NCBI GenBank assembly: GCA_003439945.1
Contig: QVRM01001384.1
Span: forward strand, 471,001-535,000
Length of the DNA stretch: 64,000 bases
From: Dermanyssus gallinae
Taxonomy: Eukaryota; Arthropoda; Arachnida; Mesostigmata; Dermanyssidae
Direction: 5' to 3'
Position 1 is the first letter of the stretch. Each line of letters begins with the position of its first letter. Below the pieces are notes generated by a model. It was not told the origin of the DNA, did not search any database, and saw nothing but the letters and a program-made list of their open reading frames with translations. The position numbers and the translations under genes are program-made. Below are positions 22,121 to 34,019 of this stretch, in pieces.

Positions 22121-23252
22121 AAAATTGTCAATACTGCGGAATAAGTCAGCGGAACTAGCCAATTATGTAATCAAAGTCTGAATGTTCCAAAACTAAGAGT
22201 TAAATTAGGATTTATTCATTTCCCTAATTACATTTTTGTCAAACGTAAAAGAACAAGAAAAGGTGCGCTATTTGGTGTTCTACTACAATACTTGAATTCT
22301 GTATGTTCTGGCTGTCTAGCTTTTACACTCACAGAGTTCCTTTTTTAAACGTTATTATGGTTTACAGCGTATAACTAACTAGTTAGGTGTAAAATTATTG
22401 AAGGCAAACAAGCATATATATAGCAGAACATTTTGCAGGACCCAGTTAGAAGTGATGTCGAACATAAGTCCTTATTATAATGTACGCACTATTATTGTCA
22501 TATATTTCGTTTGTGCATTCAACTCAATCTCTGCACGGTATCACACACACAATGTGTACATTCTCTCTGCTGTAAAGATGAGTCATTGGGACTTTACAAC
22601 AAGACATCGGGTTCAGCATCTCGGTGTCTCCTTCGTGGTGTTGAAGCTAAGGTGAGCCGAGTCAAAGGCTAATCCACCATCGTCGTATTCTCGTGTCCTC
22701 TGTTCTAAGCGATCGGCGATCATCTCATTTCGTTAGGCTTCGTCGGCCTCGCACAATCGCATGCGGTGTATGCCAGTTGATCTGCCGCTACGGAAGTCGG
22801 CTCTTGTGTGCGCCAGTTTGTGTACGGTATGCTCCTCGATCAGAGAAGAGGCGTGACCCCAACCAATTCAACTCGAGCGGCGGAGGAGGTGGCGGCTGGA
22901 GTTGAGGCTTCGTGATGACTCTCGCAACTCCGCTTTCCGACTCTCTCTCTCTCTCTTTCACTGTACTGACTTAGCAAGGGAGATCGCAAACCGAATGTCT
23001 CCAGTCACAACTTACTTAAACTCATTCGCCATTCATGATCGGTCACTTGTGCTTTGACAGCCTATCTGTTGCTTTCGATGCGCCCGAATAGAGTTAGTAG
23101 TATAGTAGCTTTACATCACTGCATTGGTGATTCCCAGTGGATTGGCTCGCAGTGAGTTGCTGAGTGAACTCGGCCTGTGTATACATATTGACAGCGTGTT
23201 AGTGAAGATTCTATCAAAGCATTCACCGCATCTGCAATCTAGTATTCGCGCA

Positions 23253-23261
23253 ATATAAATA
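23253..23261 (+). promoter_or_regulatory. Candidate TATA box upstream of copy C
   Basis: ATATAAATA equivalent to 10049 (unit B) and 41387 (unit D). Its spacing to the following candidate exon (acceptor-like AG at 23318) is the same. Confidence 0.22.
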
Positions 23262-23318
23262 ATTGTACGTCGAGTGAATCTGTTTATGTGTGCACGTGAC
23301 ACCTTAGGCAAATCTCAG

Positions 23319-23403
23319 TTTATCGAGCCTCTGGAGTGCTGGTGGATGACGATTCTGCCGACGAAAGTCCAGCAGGCAAGCCGAGGAACTCGAAATTATA
23401 ACG
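23319..23403 (+). pseudogene. Upstream exon of copy C, frameshifted by 28-nt deletion
   Basis: Same borders as the 113-nt exon of copy B (AATCTCAG before, ACG|GTAAGA after) but 85 nt long. The missing 28 nt include the Cys-x2-Cys coding part. The frame that would join exon 1 now ends in TAA just before the donor. If this exon is used, copy C must start translation at the ATG of the next exon. Confidence 0.35.
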
Positions 23404-24076
23404 GTAAGATCAACGAAGACACGTTGGCTCGTATCAATATTCATCGTTCAATAACAAGTTAGATCGCGCATTTCTACACGTCATGTTGGGTGCTCAGTCT
23501 GGATGCGATGTGCTAAGTTTCTTACACAATTTTTTTTAATTGTTGCTGAACGTAATACTAAAACTATTACGTATTGTACGTAATGTGCAGTCATAATTAT
23601 GAGTGGTCGATTTATACGTTGTGTTTTGGGTTGTAAGAAGTTACATTAACTCCGGAACTTTTTTATCTGGTCTTACTCAGCATTTCCTTGTAGTTGTGGG
23701 TTATTCCGAACATGTTTGACCATGTTCGTGCATATTGCTCCTCTTTATTTTCTAAGAGGGCTAGAGTTCTAACCTGGTTGGCGTGAATCCTGCAAATACT
23801 ACGTGTTGTACGCAGTTGCGGTCACCTTTTGCAGAGTGCATATTTGTCCCTAAACCTTCTGGAATACACTAGTACATTTCCTTTAGAAGAGGCACCTTGA
23901 GTAGGCAATACATTTTTACATTAACGAGGCACGAACTGTCTATATATAGAGACACTTCTTATATGCTCTTGTTTCTCTTGGCGTAACTTTTTTGGAAGGC
24001 GTTTTAGTTGAGTGACAGTCGGCGGGAGGTACCTATGCTTATTACTATCATTGTGACCATTGTATTTCATCAACAG

Positions 24077-25636
24077 ATTATGTCGAACAGCGAGCTGGTA
24101 GTCAGTCGACCGCGACTTGGCACATTTCAGCCTGGTCCGTCGTCATCGTTGTTGTCCGTGTCGTCAACGGAAGACGTGTCCTCTATGCGAGAAATACCAG
24201 ACCCTCGAAATTCTTCTCTTCAGCGGCGCACAGCTGAGATAATGAAGCTTTCATTGGCACCCAAGCCTGTCGCGCTGGTCACGGGCTTCCGTAAAGAGTC
24301 CCCCTGTCACAGCATGTACGACATCACCTCAGCAGCCAGCCTCCAGGAAGAAAACGCGCCACCTGTACCGCCGCGCCGGCATCCCCCTCCTCCGAAGTAC
24401 ACGTATGCTTCGTGCACTTCACTTAACGCTTTGGGGTCCCGTTTATCGTGGAGTGCCTCTTCTACATCGGCTCATACAACGCCATGCGCTGCTCGCAAGG
24501 AAATGATTGCGAGCCCCACACCCATAACCGCAGTGAAAGCGCCATCGCAAATGAATCTGTCGCCGGCGCTACAAATGCCTATTGGTAAGTATTCTTATAG
24601 AAGTTATTGACCTGAATGCAATATGAGAACATGCATTTTCTGTCGCGTTACAAGAATACGCTAAATATAATTGATATTCATGGATATCGCTATGCTCTTT
24701 AGGTGTAAAGATTTGACCGTCACTGCATAAAGAAGCCAACAACTTACTTGAATTGCGTGCCTACAACGGCCTGTTGACTTTTTGGTTAAATATGCATGCC
24801 AAAGTAATCTGTTAGTAAAAGGCCTGTTAAGTAATAATTGATATGTAAATGAGAGCTTTGGATTCGTAATCGTATTATATACGTACGATTGCACGGCACG
24901 TGGTGCTTTAATACACATAACGCACAGAATCCGCACTACATTTGGTATGAAACTATCTTTTAGTAAACATTCTGTTAATTATCAAACACTTTGCTGGGAC
25001 GCTCTGAACGCTAGAGAGAGAAGGTGGTCCTGCCGGAGAAAACAAATTAGTCATTTTCATGTATTTAAATTAAGGGTAATACATTGTGTCTTGCAGTGGC
25101 TCCTACAGTACGGACGCAGGCACACCATAAGAAGAGACCTGCTCCACCCGTGCCCGTTCCGATTCGTCGGGAACTTCAGGCTGCCAGCCTCAAGGCCATT
25201 CAGGTAGGTCTAATATAAGGAGCACCCAGGTCTAATGGCTATTTGAACAAATGTACTTTTCCGGAATTGCTTAATTGTTGTAATCACAAGGACCACATTA
25301 TCCTTGTTGATCGCTTTTCTTGGACGTTTTACATGGTTTACCCTTAAGGTCAATGTATTCCCAGCAAATCGACTGATACTATTGTCATACAGTTAACTTA
25401 GACCAAGCTGCAACGGCCTCTTAAAGCTCTGCGTAGCGCGGGTTTGGTCTCAGCACGTATTATAGTAAGTGTGCAATATAGCTGAACGCCGAACGTTTTT
25501 TTGGACGCAGTATTCGCTGTAGTTTGACCTTTGCGCTCCCTATCAACGAGCTACTTTAAAATTTGGAAGCTTATATTAGAAATTAGGCGGCTACCAAGTG
25601 CAGCGTTGGCTTGTTCAGCTTCCTCATTTTGATGGA

Positions 25637-25692
<56 letters not shown>

Positions 25693-27677
25693 GTACTAAT
25701 ATACTGTCTTTGTTGCATCGGTGTTACCAGGAGGAAACACGTGACATTAAGCGTAAAGAGGTTCTGCTCGAGCTCCGCGGAAGGTACATCAAAATGAGAC
25801 TGGGGCAATTGCCAACGTGCGAGTCAGGAGAAGCCACCGGCCCAGGAGCATTGGCTAAGATTGGTACAATCAGCGCCGAAGTACCCGTTACTTTGTCCAA
25901 ACCCATTGACGCCAACTCTGAGGAGGCTCTAATGATGGAACTGCTTGAACTGCTCAATGAGAAAAATGCTCTACTTAGACGCCAAACCGAGCTTATGTAC
26001 ATGTACGTACCTGGACTGTAGCTAATGAAGTTATTCTACTCTAAGTGTTTAAGTTAAAATATGCCTGTACTCTTGCAATTGGCGCTTATTCTTAGAGGAA
26101 ACCTTACTGCTCCTACCTAAGACAGCCTGTTGTAATTTTTAAAGCATTTTTACCTGTAGCACTTGATGTACTGTGTATTCGTTGCGAATCACGAATTAAT
26201 CCTTGTGGCCGATAATATAAAGATACAAAGATAATATATAAAATAAACATTTGCGCATATTAATCTTTATAGCACACGACAGATATGTGCTAATGTGCGT
26301 ATATTCGCGCGCACATATTTAATTGAACAACAAGCGGATACGTAAATGATATTGCTGTCGAAAAAATTGCGTTTACATCTGTAAACTGTACCTTGACTTT
26401 ATATTGTAGTATTGTGTTTGCCCGTTGGATAGTCTTAAAACAATATTAGTTAGGTGTTCAACATAGGCGAGCATAGTGAAAGTTGAACTCCTTAGACCCT
26501 TTATGACCCTCTGCAGATTAAAGATGCAGTGACCAAGTATTTGCCAACGAGGCATGTTATCGTGACGTAAGGCTGTTGTCTACTTATTATCGTTGTTTAG
26601 AGTATTTGTTCCTGTTTAGAGTCTTTGATCATCCTTTCAAATTATCGATGGTTCTAACGAAACTAACTTAAACTATTTTGTTTTACCTGTGGTGTGCTTC
26701 TATCGATGATGCTTTCCCCATTTTAGGAAGAAGTACCACCGTTTAGAGGAAGAGCAGATCGAGCTCGACTACCAGATCCGTCTTTTAGTCAACAAACCTG
26801 GTAAGTATCCCGACAGCTACTACTGCCGCTACCATATCTGCTGTTTTTACGGAGGCATAGCCCGCGTAGTTGTGGTCTGAAGTGGTAAATTATTTGCTAA
26901 CAAATTTATTCCGACATTGGGGCTAGGTTGAGTGTAGGCTGAGCATTGTACGGAAGGTGTGGCTTGGGCCAAAGTTACTAGATTCCTCCGCCCGCTGCAG
27001 TCATTTACTTAGCGGTCTAATACGTCTTCCTTTATGGTACAGCGTATTTTCCAACAAAATTGAAAACAAAATCACACCGCCGCCCGTTTTATTGGCTACA
27101 ACTGAATGGATCGAGTAATATTAATTGGATTAAGCTACCTAATGGTAGGCCAGTAATCTCATTCCTACGATACCAGACTATTCGATTACAAGTTTGCACG
27201 ACTCCGTAAATTCTAAGTACCTCTTAATAATGAGACTCTAAAGTTGCGCTATTGTATTGGTGTTCTTTGATATTGCAGCAAGTCAAAAGACGTCCGAAGA
27301 TGAGAAACGAGAATCGGCCCTCATTCACAAGCTCGTTGAAATGGTTGAACTTCGCAACGAGGTCGTCCACGCTCAAGACATGGACCGAAGGCGTTTTGTC
27401 AAAGAAGATGAAGACATCAAGGCTTCAAGAGTACGCTTTATGAACAATGTCCCTGGTGCGTAGCTTTTAACGATTTTATTTGGAACAACTGCTAACGTTT
27501 TTTTCTTCCGTAGTCACTTGGGCTTACTCCATTGATACAATTGTTTTCCCGTCTGCGATAACGCCTTTCCGTTCGTAGCAAACAGACTGACCATAAAATT
27601 CAGATAAGCAGATAAAATTATTAGTAGACTAAAGACGTTTGGTGTAGCCATTCGGTTTCTAGCTGGAATTGCCGCCT

Positions 27678-27720
<43 letters not shown>

Positions 27721-28103
27721 TTTGTGTGTGTATGTCATAGAGCTCGTACAAAACGTACGTTTTGTTTTTAAATGTTTGGCTCTATAATAACTGTTCGTTA
27801 TTTTGTTATGATGTGACAATTGCAGACCCCTCACTGCTTTCACTGGACGACCCGAAGAGCCCAAACACAAGGAGGAACAAGGAGGACAATAATGGCAAAA
27901 AAGAAGAGAGTGAAGATGACAAACATACGCACGAAAACGTAAACAGGAAATCATCTAAGAAGACCTTCAAAACGATCTTTATGGATAAATACAACACCTT
28001 AAAGCATGGAGCCACCTCTCGTAAGAGGATACCCTCAACTAATGTAAACGATAAATCGAAGACTGGATCGTTGATGGCTTACATTCAAAGAGAATATTCA
28101 TAG
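24077..28103 (+). CDS. MICAL-like protein, C-terminal half with bMERB domain, copy C
   Basis: Exons 24077-24584, 25097-25203, 25731-26002, 26727-26800, 27279-27455, 27826-28103. From ATG 24080 they join without a stop to 470 codons. The product differs from copy B by one Ser codon in a Ser run and a few substitutions (for example NVPG for NVHG near the end of exon 5). Domains are as in B: Pro/Ser-rich linker, APPVPVPIRREL, bMERB Rab-binding helices, Lys-rich tail. Exon 1 up to about 24360 matches copy D, while exon 1 after about 24476 and everything downstream match copy B. I read this as a crossover product. The intact frame suggests recent origin or constraint, and I cannot tell which. Confidence 0.7.
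25638..25689. repeat. (TA)n microsatellite in intron 2 of copy C
   Basis: Pure TA tract just before exon 3, longer than its counterpart in copy B. It creates spurious Tyr-Ile open frames that extend into exon 3. Confidence 0.9.
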
Positions 28104-29010
28104 CGCGTTGCTTTGAATAATAGGTCAAATAGGTGTGAATACAGTTGAGTACTTAAGATATCCGTGAACGGATTGATTACGCCGAGCCTAAGCTTTTGAC
28201 CGTTGTTAACGACAATGGAAGACCTCTCATCAGTGGCCATGAAGAAGTCAGTTAGGTAGAAACCAATGCCAGGCCGAACCTGGTTGTTTGTGGACTTTAA
28301 CTCACCCTGACGAGAAGTCCTGTTATTTTGTGAGCCTATCTACATGTGTATAGTGTAGTTGGCTCAAGCGCTGTAACCCAGTGTCGTGCAATCGTAATAA
28401 TTGTAGTCTGCACAGAAAATGAGGTCAGATGTGAGTCGCTTCGGTGTTTTGAGTGTAGAGAGAATGAGCGTAGGTGACTGATGTGACTGACTTCACGACG
28501 CAATGTCAGAGGCAACATGATATAGGTCACGGCACGTGTAGCGTGTCAAACTCTACTTGCTTAAATCTAAGAGGTTGTTTCGTTATTTTTGCTACGTTTT
28601 AAATTTATTGTCTTCTGGAGTTCTCTTTAGATTTTCGAACGAACACCCACGCCTCTCTGATGACTACGTTATTGAGTGTAGCCGTAACAGCATGGCAATG
28701 AACAATGACCCCTTCTATATACATGTTTAAGATTAGATTATATGCTTATTCTATCATGATTATCACTGATAGAGTTATGCCAATACAATGAAATACTTCG
28801 TATTTTTTGTTTTATCGTCTACTGGCACAACCAATGTGTTATATAAATAAATATAAACATCACTGATCATACGTGTAATAACTGTCTTTTAACTGCTAAA
28901 CATCGATTAAGTTTAACCTATATTATTATTATTATTATTTACACACCCTTTAGCAGGGGGGCTTTATTGAGGATTATCAAAAATTCATAACAAACGCGCC
29001 ATCTGGCGAT

Positions 29011-31555
29011 TTATATGTTTGGCTGTACATGATTGCACTTGCGGGCTGTGCGCCACGCGAACATTCTATTAACGATTTCTTTCCTGGCTACAGCTTTAGC
29101 TTGAATGTTCATACCAGATCGAGTTATCGTCGTCATGACTTCAAAGAACCTATTAAACCTATCAGGCTGCTTACATATGCTGGTAAACGTATATCTGTCA
29201 ATCTTATCTAATATAACGGCAATGTCCATGCACTCAACATTATTTCTGCTAATGTTGCAGCGGTAGGCAACACGTCTTATGAACTTTTTATGAAGTTTAG
29301 CCAGAATCTTTTGATCACACACAAGTCCTAGATGCCATACAGGTGAGGCGTAAATTAGGACTGGGAGAACATATTGCTTGTACAGTCTAACATACAGGGA
29401 AGCGTCTTTAATCACAAACGAGCGCAATATCCAGTTTAGTCTTCTTGTAGCAGCCGTTACCACTTCAAGTATATGTGGTGTATAGTTCAGGGTATCAGAT
29501 GTCAGTATTCCCAAGTCTTTGATCGCCTTTTTAACAGTTAATTCCTCAGAGCCTAGCGTGTATTTGTGTGCAGAATTATTGTGACCAAAGTGTAGCACAG
29601 CACATTTATTAACAGATAGTTTAAGATCGAGGCATTTACACCACTCCATAAATTTGTCTAGCGTTTCCTGAAAAATTACTATGTTGCTTCTATTATCTAC
29701 GGGTATATACATTTTGACATCATCAGCATAAATTTTTACATGAACGATTTGAGGTATTACATGTTTCAATGAGTCAGTATACAGTATATACATTAAAGGG
29801 CCGAGAATGGTACCCTGCGGGCAGCCCGAGGTAACTTGAGCCGTAGATGACAGGCAGTCGTTGACTCTGACCCTAAAGAGTCTATCACTTAAGAAAGCCT
29901 TAATCCAATTAGCTATACGATCACCCACTCCATACTGTGGAAGAATATTAAGTAGCTTAGAGTGCGTGGTACTCTCAAAAGCAGATTTAAAATTAAAGTA
30001 CACGCAGTCAAACGGTCTTCCGTCATTTATTAAGAGGGCCCAATCATTTTGAGTCTCAAGTAACTGAAGAAGAGCAGAATGAGCGGGACGATATGCAAAT
30101 TGTTCCCTCGAAATTAGACCTTGCGCATTTGCATTCCTGTAGATCTCCTCTGCTATGACCTTCTCAAAGAGCTTGCAAGGCACGGAGGTCAGCGAGACGG
30201 GCCTTTTATTATTAGGGTCGCTTTTATCGCCACGCTTATGCACAGGACATACGATGGCATATCTAAAGAGATTAGGTACGTTTTCCTCTTCGAGAGACCG
30301 GCGGAAAATAATTGAGAGTGGCACGCATACATCATAGCCACACTTCTTATAAACAATGGCCGGGATACCGTCAGGGGTGGCGCTACGCTTGTTGGCTAAT
30401 CCGCGCAGATGCCGTTCGAGGTTCTCTGGTGAAGAGTCAACGTTATTCACCACCTGCACGCTGGAGGGCTCATTTAAGAGGAAAGCGGCGTTAGTGTTGC
30501 GCGATTGCAGCTCGGCGTGCGATGGGTAGGTTGCGGCAAATACATTTCTGAGAATTTCAGCTTTCTCACGGTCTTCAGTTGCTGTAGATCCGTCTGGTCG
30601 CTTAATTGAGGTCAGCGTGTCTTTTATTTTCATACGTTTTTGAACATACCTATGAACAGCGCTGGGAGCGGCAGACTGAGCAACACTGCTCTCCTCAATG
30701 ATACGTTTTCTATGGAGCATCCTCTGCAGCTTCTTCTGCAATGCAGGCCCTCTCTCCGGCGTTGCGTTGCTCAATTGTCGGGTAATCCGTTGGATATCAA
30801 AGCTTAGTCTACTCTCGGCATCCGAAGTCCTCCGAGGTACAAATATTTCAAGCAGGAAATGCATGTAGCTCACAAACTTATTATACATGCTATCTACGTC
30901 AGGACAGGCAACGAAGAAATTAATCCAGTCATTCGCAATCAGATTTGTGATCATTCCTTCGTAGTCACCTTTGCCGTAGTCCCACCAGTCAGTGCGTGTC
31001 TCTGGCATGGGCGGACCGCGCGATATGGTGAACTTGATCATTTTATGATCAGTGGTGATTGGCGCGGTCGATACAGCTATGTTGTCAACTGAGTCGTCAG
31101 CAGCTAGAACAACGTCCAGTATATTCAGTCCGCGGGTCGGGGTGCATACCAGCTGCTGAAGACCAGCTTCGCAGCAGAACTGAAGAAACATCTCCTCAAC
31201 TGAAAGCTCTCCTCCATCTGTCAATTCATCAGAGCGTCGTGATGACGAACAACGCCAATCTGACCAATTTACTCCCGGTTGATTGAGGTCTCCAGAAATT
31301 GGAATTCACTAGCAGTAAGACGCCTCCACCACTTTGGCCGACACGATCATTACGAAACACCTCATATCTTCCACCCGCGCTCAGTTCAGCGGACGTTACC
31401 TTGTCGGTCAGCCACGTCTCCGTTACGTACGCGATGTAAATTTCTTCTATTTCCATAAACGCGTGCAGGCAGTCAATCGCTCCTGGTTTAGCCAGCGATC
31501 GCGCGTTTAAGGATATACATTTAAAATCAGAGTATGAGTTACTGTTAAGAGTCAA
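29011..31555 (-). pseudogene. CR1-like ORF2: endonuclease and reverse transcriptase
   Basis: The endonuclease N-terminus (31555-31290: SLNARSLAKPG, ETWLTD, FRNDR, GGGVLLLVN) is followed by an internal deletion that removes the middle of the domain. It resumes as DLNQPGVNWSDW in another frame, and from 31224 there are 737 codons without a stop. Conserved RT blocks: RPVSLTSVPCK, EQFAYRPAHS, motif A VYFNFKSAFES, PQGTILGPL, motif C YADD (29719-29730). In motif A the catalytic Asp expected before F is Asn (codon 29992-29994), so the enzyme should be inactive even apart from the endonuclease deletion. The C-terminal part lacks an RNase H domain, as is usual for this group. Confidence 0.8.
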
Positions 31556-31615
31556 ATTATTATAAGAAAGCTTGTCCGTGTCTAAAATTGATGTCCGTTG
31601 GCATGTTCTGTTCAG

Positions 31616-32608
31616 TCATTGGGATGGATGTCGCTCAATAACATCAGCTTCTCGAAGGGGCCCGTTGAAGATCTTGACTATGGCACCTTCATTCCAGATA
31701 TCTTCGTTAAACATCTTATCCACATCAGTGTCAGGGATTTCAACATAGAAAGAGCTATAATGGGCAAAACGAGTTTTCAGCTTCTTAATCACGATGGGGT
31801 ACACCCCAGACTTCATCAGGTGGTCATGTAGTACTGTTGCATTCAGGCCTGGCTCTTGTCCGGATACAAAGATACGTTCCGTGTGCAGACGCACCGAGGC
31901 ACTAGGTAAGGCATGAGGACGTTGTTCCTTGCAGTTCTGAACAACGAGTACTCGTCTTGGATTTCGATTTTCTTTGCCACCAGCTGCAGTCTTTCTTGCT
32001 TGATTTGACGCTTGCTGATGAATACTCTGTTGACGCCCTCTTGATTGGGATCTGCTGAGAGATCGGCTTGGTGAGCGATTCACAGATGTGATCATTCTCC
32101 CCCTACTTCTGGGTGGGCTTTCAAAGCGAGTACCCCTAGCTTTGATGCTCTTATTCAACGATGCATCTCTGTTACTAAGGAACTTGGTTAACTTTTTCTC
32201 TAACATTTGGTTCCGCTCAAGCAATGTGTCATTTCTTGACACTAATGTGCGGGCTGTCCAGTTCAGTCTTTGAACCTGACCGACTAGAGATTTGACAATC
32301 GTCACCAGATCGGTTTCATTAGTTGGCATCTCTTCATCATCACAGTCACTGAGAGGAGGGGGTTCACAGTTGTGGCACTTGAAATTCTTCATTATTTCAT
32401 CCTTCTTAGCTTCGAGATAGGTGAAATTGGTGCACTTAGCAAGGTGGACCCAAAGAGAACACCCAGTACATTGGATGGACGATACAGTTTTGCTTACAGT
32501 GCGAGCACAGTTCGGGCATTTCGATGAAGTACGAGCCTTTTTAGAATTGGCACTTGTATTATCTTCCGGCATCGTTCGCTTTAGAGCTGAAGTATCTCGC
32601 GTCGACAT
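31616..32608 (-). CDS. CR1-like ORF1: PHD-like zinc finger and nucleic-acid-binding domain
   Basis: 330 codons from ATG 32608. Residues 35-82 form a Cys/His cross-brace finger (CPNCARTV...CTGCSLWVHLAKC...CHNCEPP) like the PHD-type finger in CR1/L2 ORF1 proteins. Residues about 100-150 are predicted helical. Residues 160-220 are Arg/Ser-rich (RSPSRSLSRSQSRGR), likely RNA-binding. Residues 235-325 resemble the C-terminal domain of the other ORF1 here (FVSGQEPG...LKTRF...WNEGAIVKIFNGP). The frame is intact. It would coat the element RNA. It has no 2A-like motif, unlike the ORF1 at 19.4 kb. Confidence 0.8.
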   Translation of the reverse strand: MSTRDTSALKRTMPEDNTSANSKKARTSSKCPNCARTVSKTVSSIQCTGCSLWVHLAKCTNFTYLEAKKDEIMKNFKCHNCEPPPLSDCDDEEMPTNETDLVTIVKSLVGQVQRLNWTARTLVSRNDTLLERNQMLEKKLTKFLSNRDASLNKSIKARGTRFESPPRSRGRMITSVNRSPSRSLSRSQSRGRQQSIHQQASNQARKTAAGGKENRNPRRVLVVQNCKEQRPHALPSASVRLHTERIFVSGQEPGLNATVLHDHLMKSGVYPIVIKKLKTRFAHYSSFYVEIPDTDVDKMFNEDIWNEGAIVKIFNGPLREADVIERHPSQ

Positions 32609-33241
32609 ATGTTCACTACGAACACCTGTTTGGTTGTTGTGATATCTGTTCGATAGATAACAACACTGCTGTCAAACTCAGCTGATATCTCGAGTTCCGT
32701 ACCTACCACACGAGAGCCACTGCCCGCGTTTTAATTCACCTCAGACACAGCAGAAACAAGAGTAGAGGTGTGTAGGATCGAACTTCAGCTATCCTTGGTG
32801 ATGATGTAACACTGGCGAAAAGGTTAGATAACTAAATGTACAAATTCACGTCGAATGGCTGCGGTTTCAATGGTACGTAGGAGTGCACTGTGTTGTGGGG
32901 TAACTTTCACACATGAGTGATAAAGAGTTCGAAGAGTCAGACTGCCTCAAGACGCAAAATTTTCACACTTCAAGCACGAGACACAACCTCACCAATCACC
33001 ATAAACGACGGAACCAATATATACGCACAGTATATATACGCACAAGTACAAAGACCCATCATCAGCCTAGACGTAGGGCAATATCTGCCCGAAATATGAC
33101 TGGCAATAGCTAGTCTGATACCCTGTGCTCACCTCAAGAAATACGTATGCTACTTCTTTAAGTGGATTGTGACGTTAACTGTACACAATCTAGATCTGAT
33201 ACGGCATTTTTTTATTACCAGGATCTTAGCGATATTACTAA

Positions 33242-33729
33242 TTTATTTTTTTTTTTGTTTTTTTTTTTGTGGAGGAGGTATTAATTGCAGTTACGCACTA
33301 TCGCTACGAGTCTCTATCTCTAGCAGTGTGGGACTCGACCCCAACGGTTGGACGTTACTCCGTTGAGACCCATACCCACTAAACGCACCTCCCCCCTTAA
33401 GCTTCACTCTCTGATAGCCCAGATCTTCATAAAAACAGTACTATGGACTATCAGGAGAAGTGGCGAGCGCCCTTTCAGATCAATTGGCTGGGGTCGCCCA
33501 GAGGATCCAGCACTTGTCTAACACCGGCAAGCCCGTTTTCTTCGAGCTGCACTTCTCCATGGATGCTTCCAGGTTGAAGCCGCAGTTGTGCCTGTCTTTC
33601 TTTGCACTTTTCATGTTTCTCATGGAGGACTTCTTTTGCCGTCGCTGCTCCCAGTTTCCAGGCCTGCTCACTGGAGACAATGTATTCTGTAAACTTTATT
33701 ACGCTGGACCGAGGTGGGTCGCTGACAAG
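33242..33729 (-). mobile_element. Poly(A)-tailed retrocopy or SINE-like insertion
   Basis: Flanked by a 6-bp duplication TACTAA (33236-33241 and 33730-33735); the empty site is seen at 15967-15972. The minus strand ends in a long A-rich tail, which appears as T runs at 33242-33270. It begins with an 84-codon open stretch (LVSDPPRSSVIKFTEYIVSS...PSQLI, stop near 33475) that I do not recognise, followed by about 200 nt of non-coding sequence containing GGTCGAGTCC, close to a pol III B box. Either a 5'-truncated retrocopy of a cellular or LINE mRNA, or a composite SINE. Absent from the other spacers. Confidence 0.65.
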
Positions 33730-34019
33730 TACTAAGTACATGTTCTGAAATCAAATTAATGATTTGCTTTGGTGCAATAGCTTGGTACAGCTGGGAACTC
33801 CTTTATGACCATACCAGAATACCGAGGTAGTATCACGTGCACATGAGGCAATGGATGCGTAACGTTGTTTTTTTTTAATCAATCCGATTTTTGCAAAAAT
33901 GTAGCTTCTGTCATATATTTCTCTTAATATATGTTTTTTTCTCTTTAGTTACGGTTGCCTATTGTAGCCGCTAAATGTTATCAAATTGTAATGGCTTCCT
34001 ACATTGTGTTGTTTAGCTT

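Larger units (their letters stand above)
18741..22135. mobile_element. Twin-primed (internally inverted) non-LTR insertion, copy 1
   Basis: A 15-bp direct repeat AAAATTGTCAATACT lies at 18741-18755 and again at 22121-22135. Unit B has one similar copy at 8523-8537 with matching flanks, which is the empty site. Inside, the element's 3' third is on the minus strand (about 19350 down to 18756: RT tail, Cys finger, AATAAA, AT-rich end). Its 5' two thirds (ORF1, endonuclease, RT up to AQGDTASPFLF) are on the plus strand, ending exactly at the distal repeat. This head-to-head order with one target duplication is the known signature of twin priming. The RT segment between AQGD and the thumb region is absent at the junction. 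Confidence 0.8.
28921..33031 (-). mobile_element. CR1-like non-LTR retrotransposon in spacer C-D
   Basis: Inserted into the spacer between CCTATAT and TATATACGCACA; the uninterrupted site is seen at about 15755. The 3' end (left) is a (TAA)n-like tail, read on the plus strand as TTA repeats at 28921-28940. The 5' end (right) shows a short duplicated ATATATACGCACA at about 33017-33045. It contains ORF1 (32608-31616) and ORF2 (31555-29011). It is present only in this spacer, so it inserted after the unit duplication. Clade call CR1/L2-like is based on RT motifs (RPVSLTSVPCKLFEKVI, PQGTILGPLMYILYTDSL, IYADDVKMY). Confidence 0.85.
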
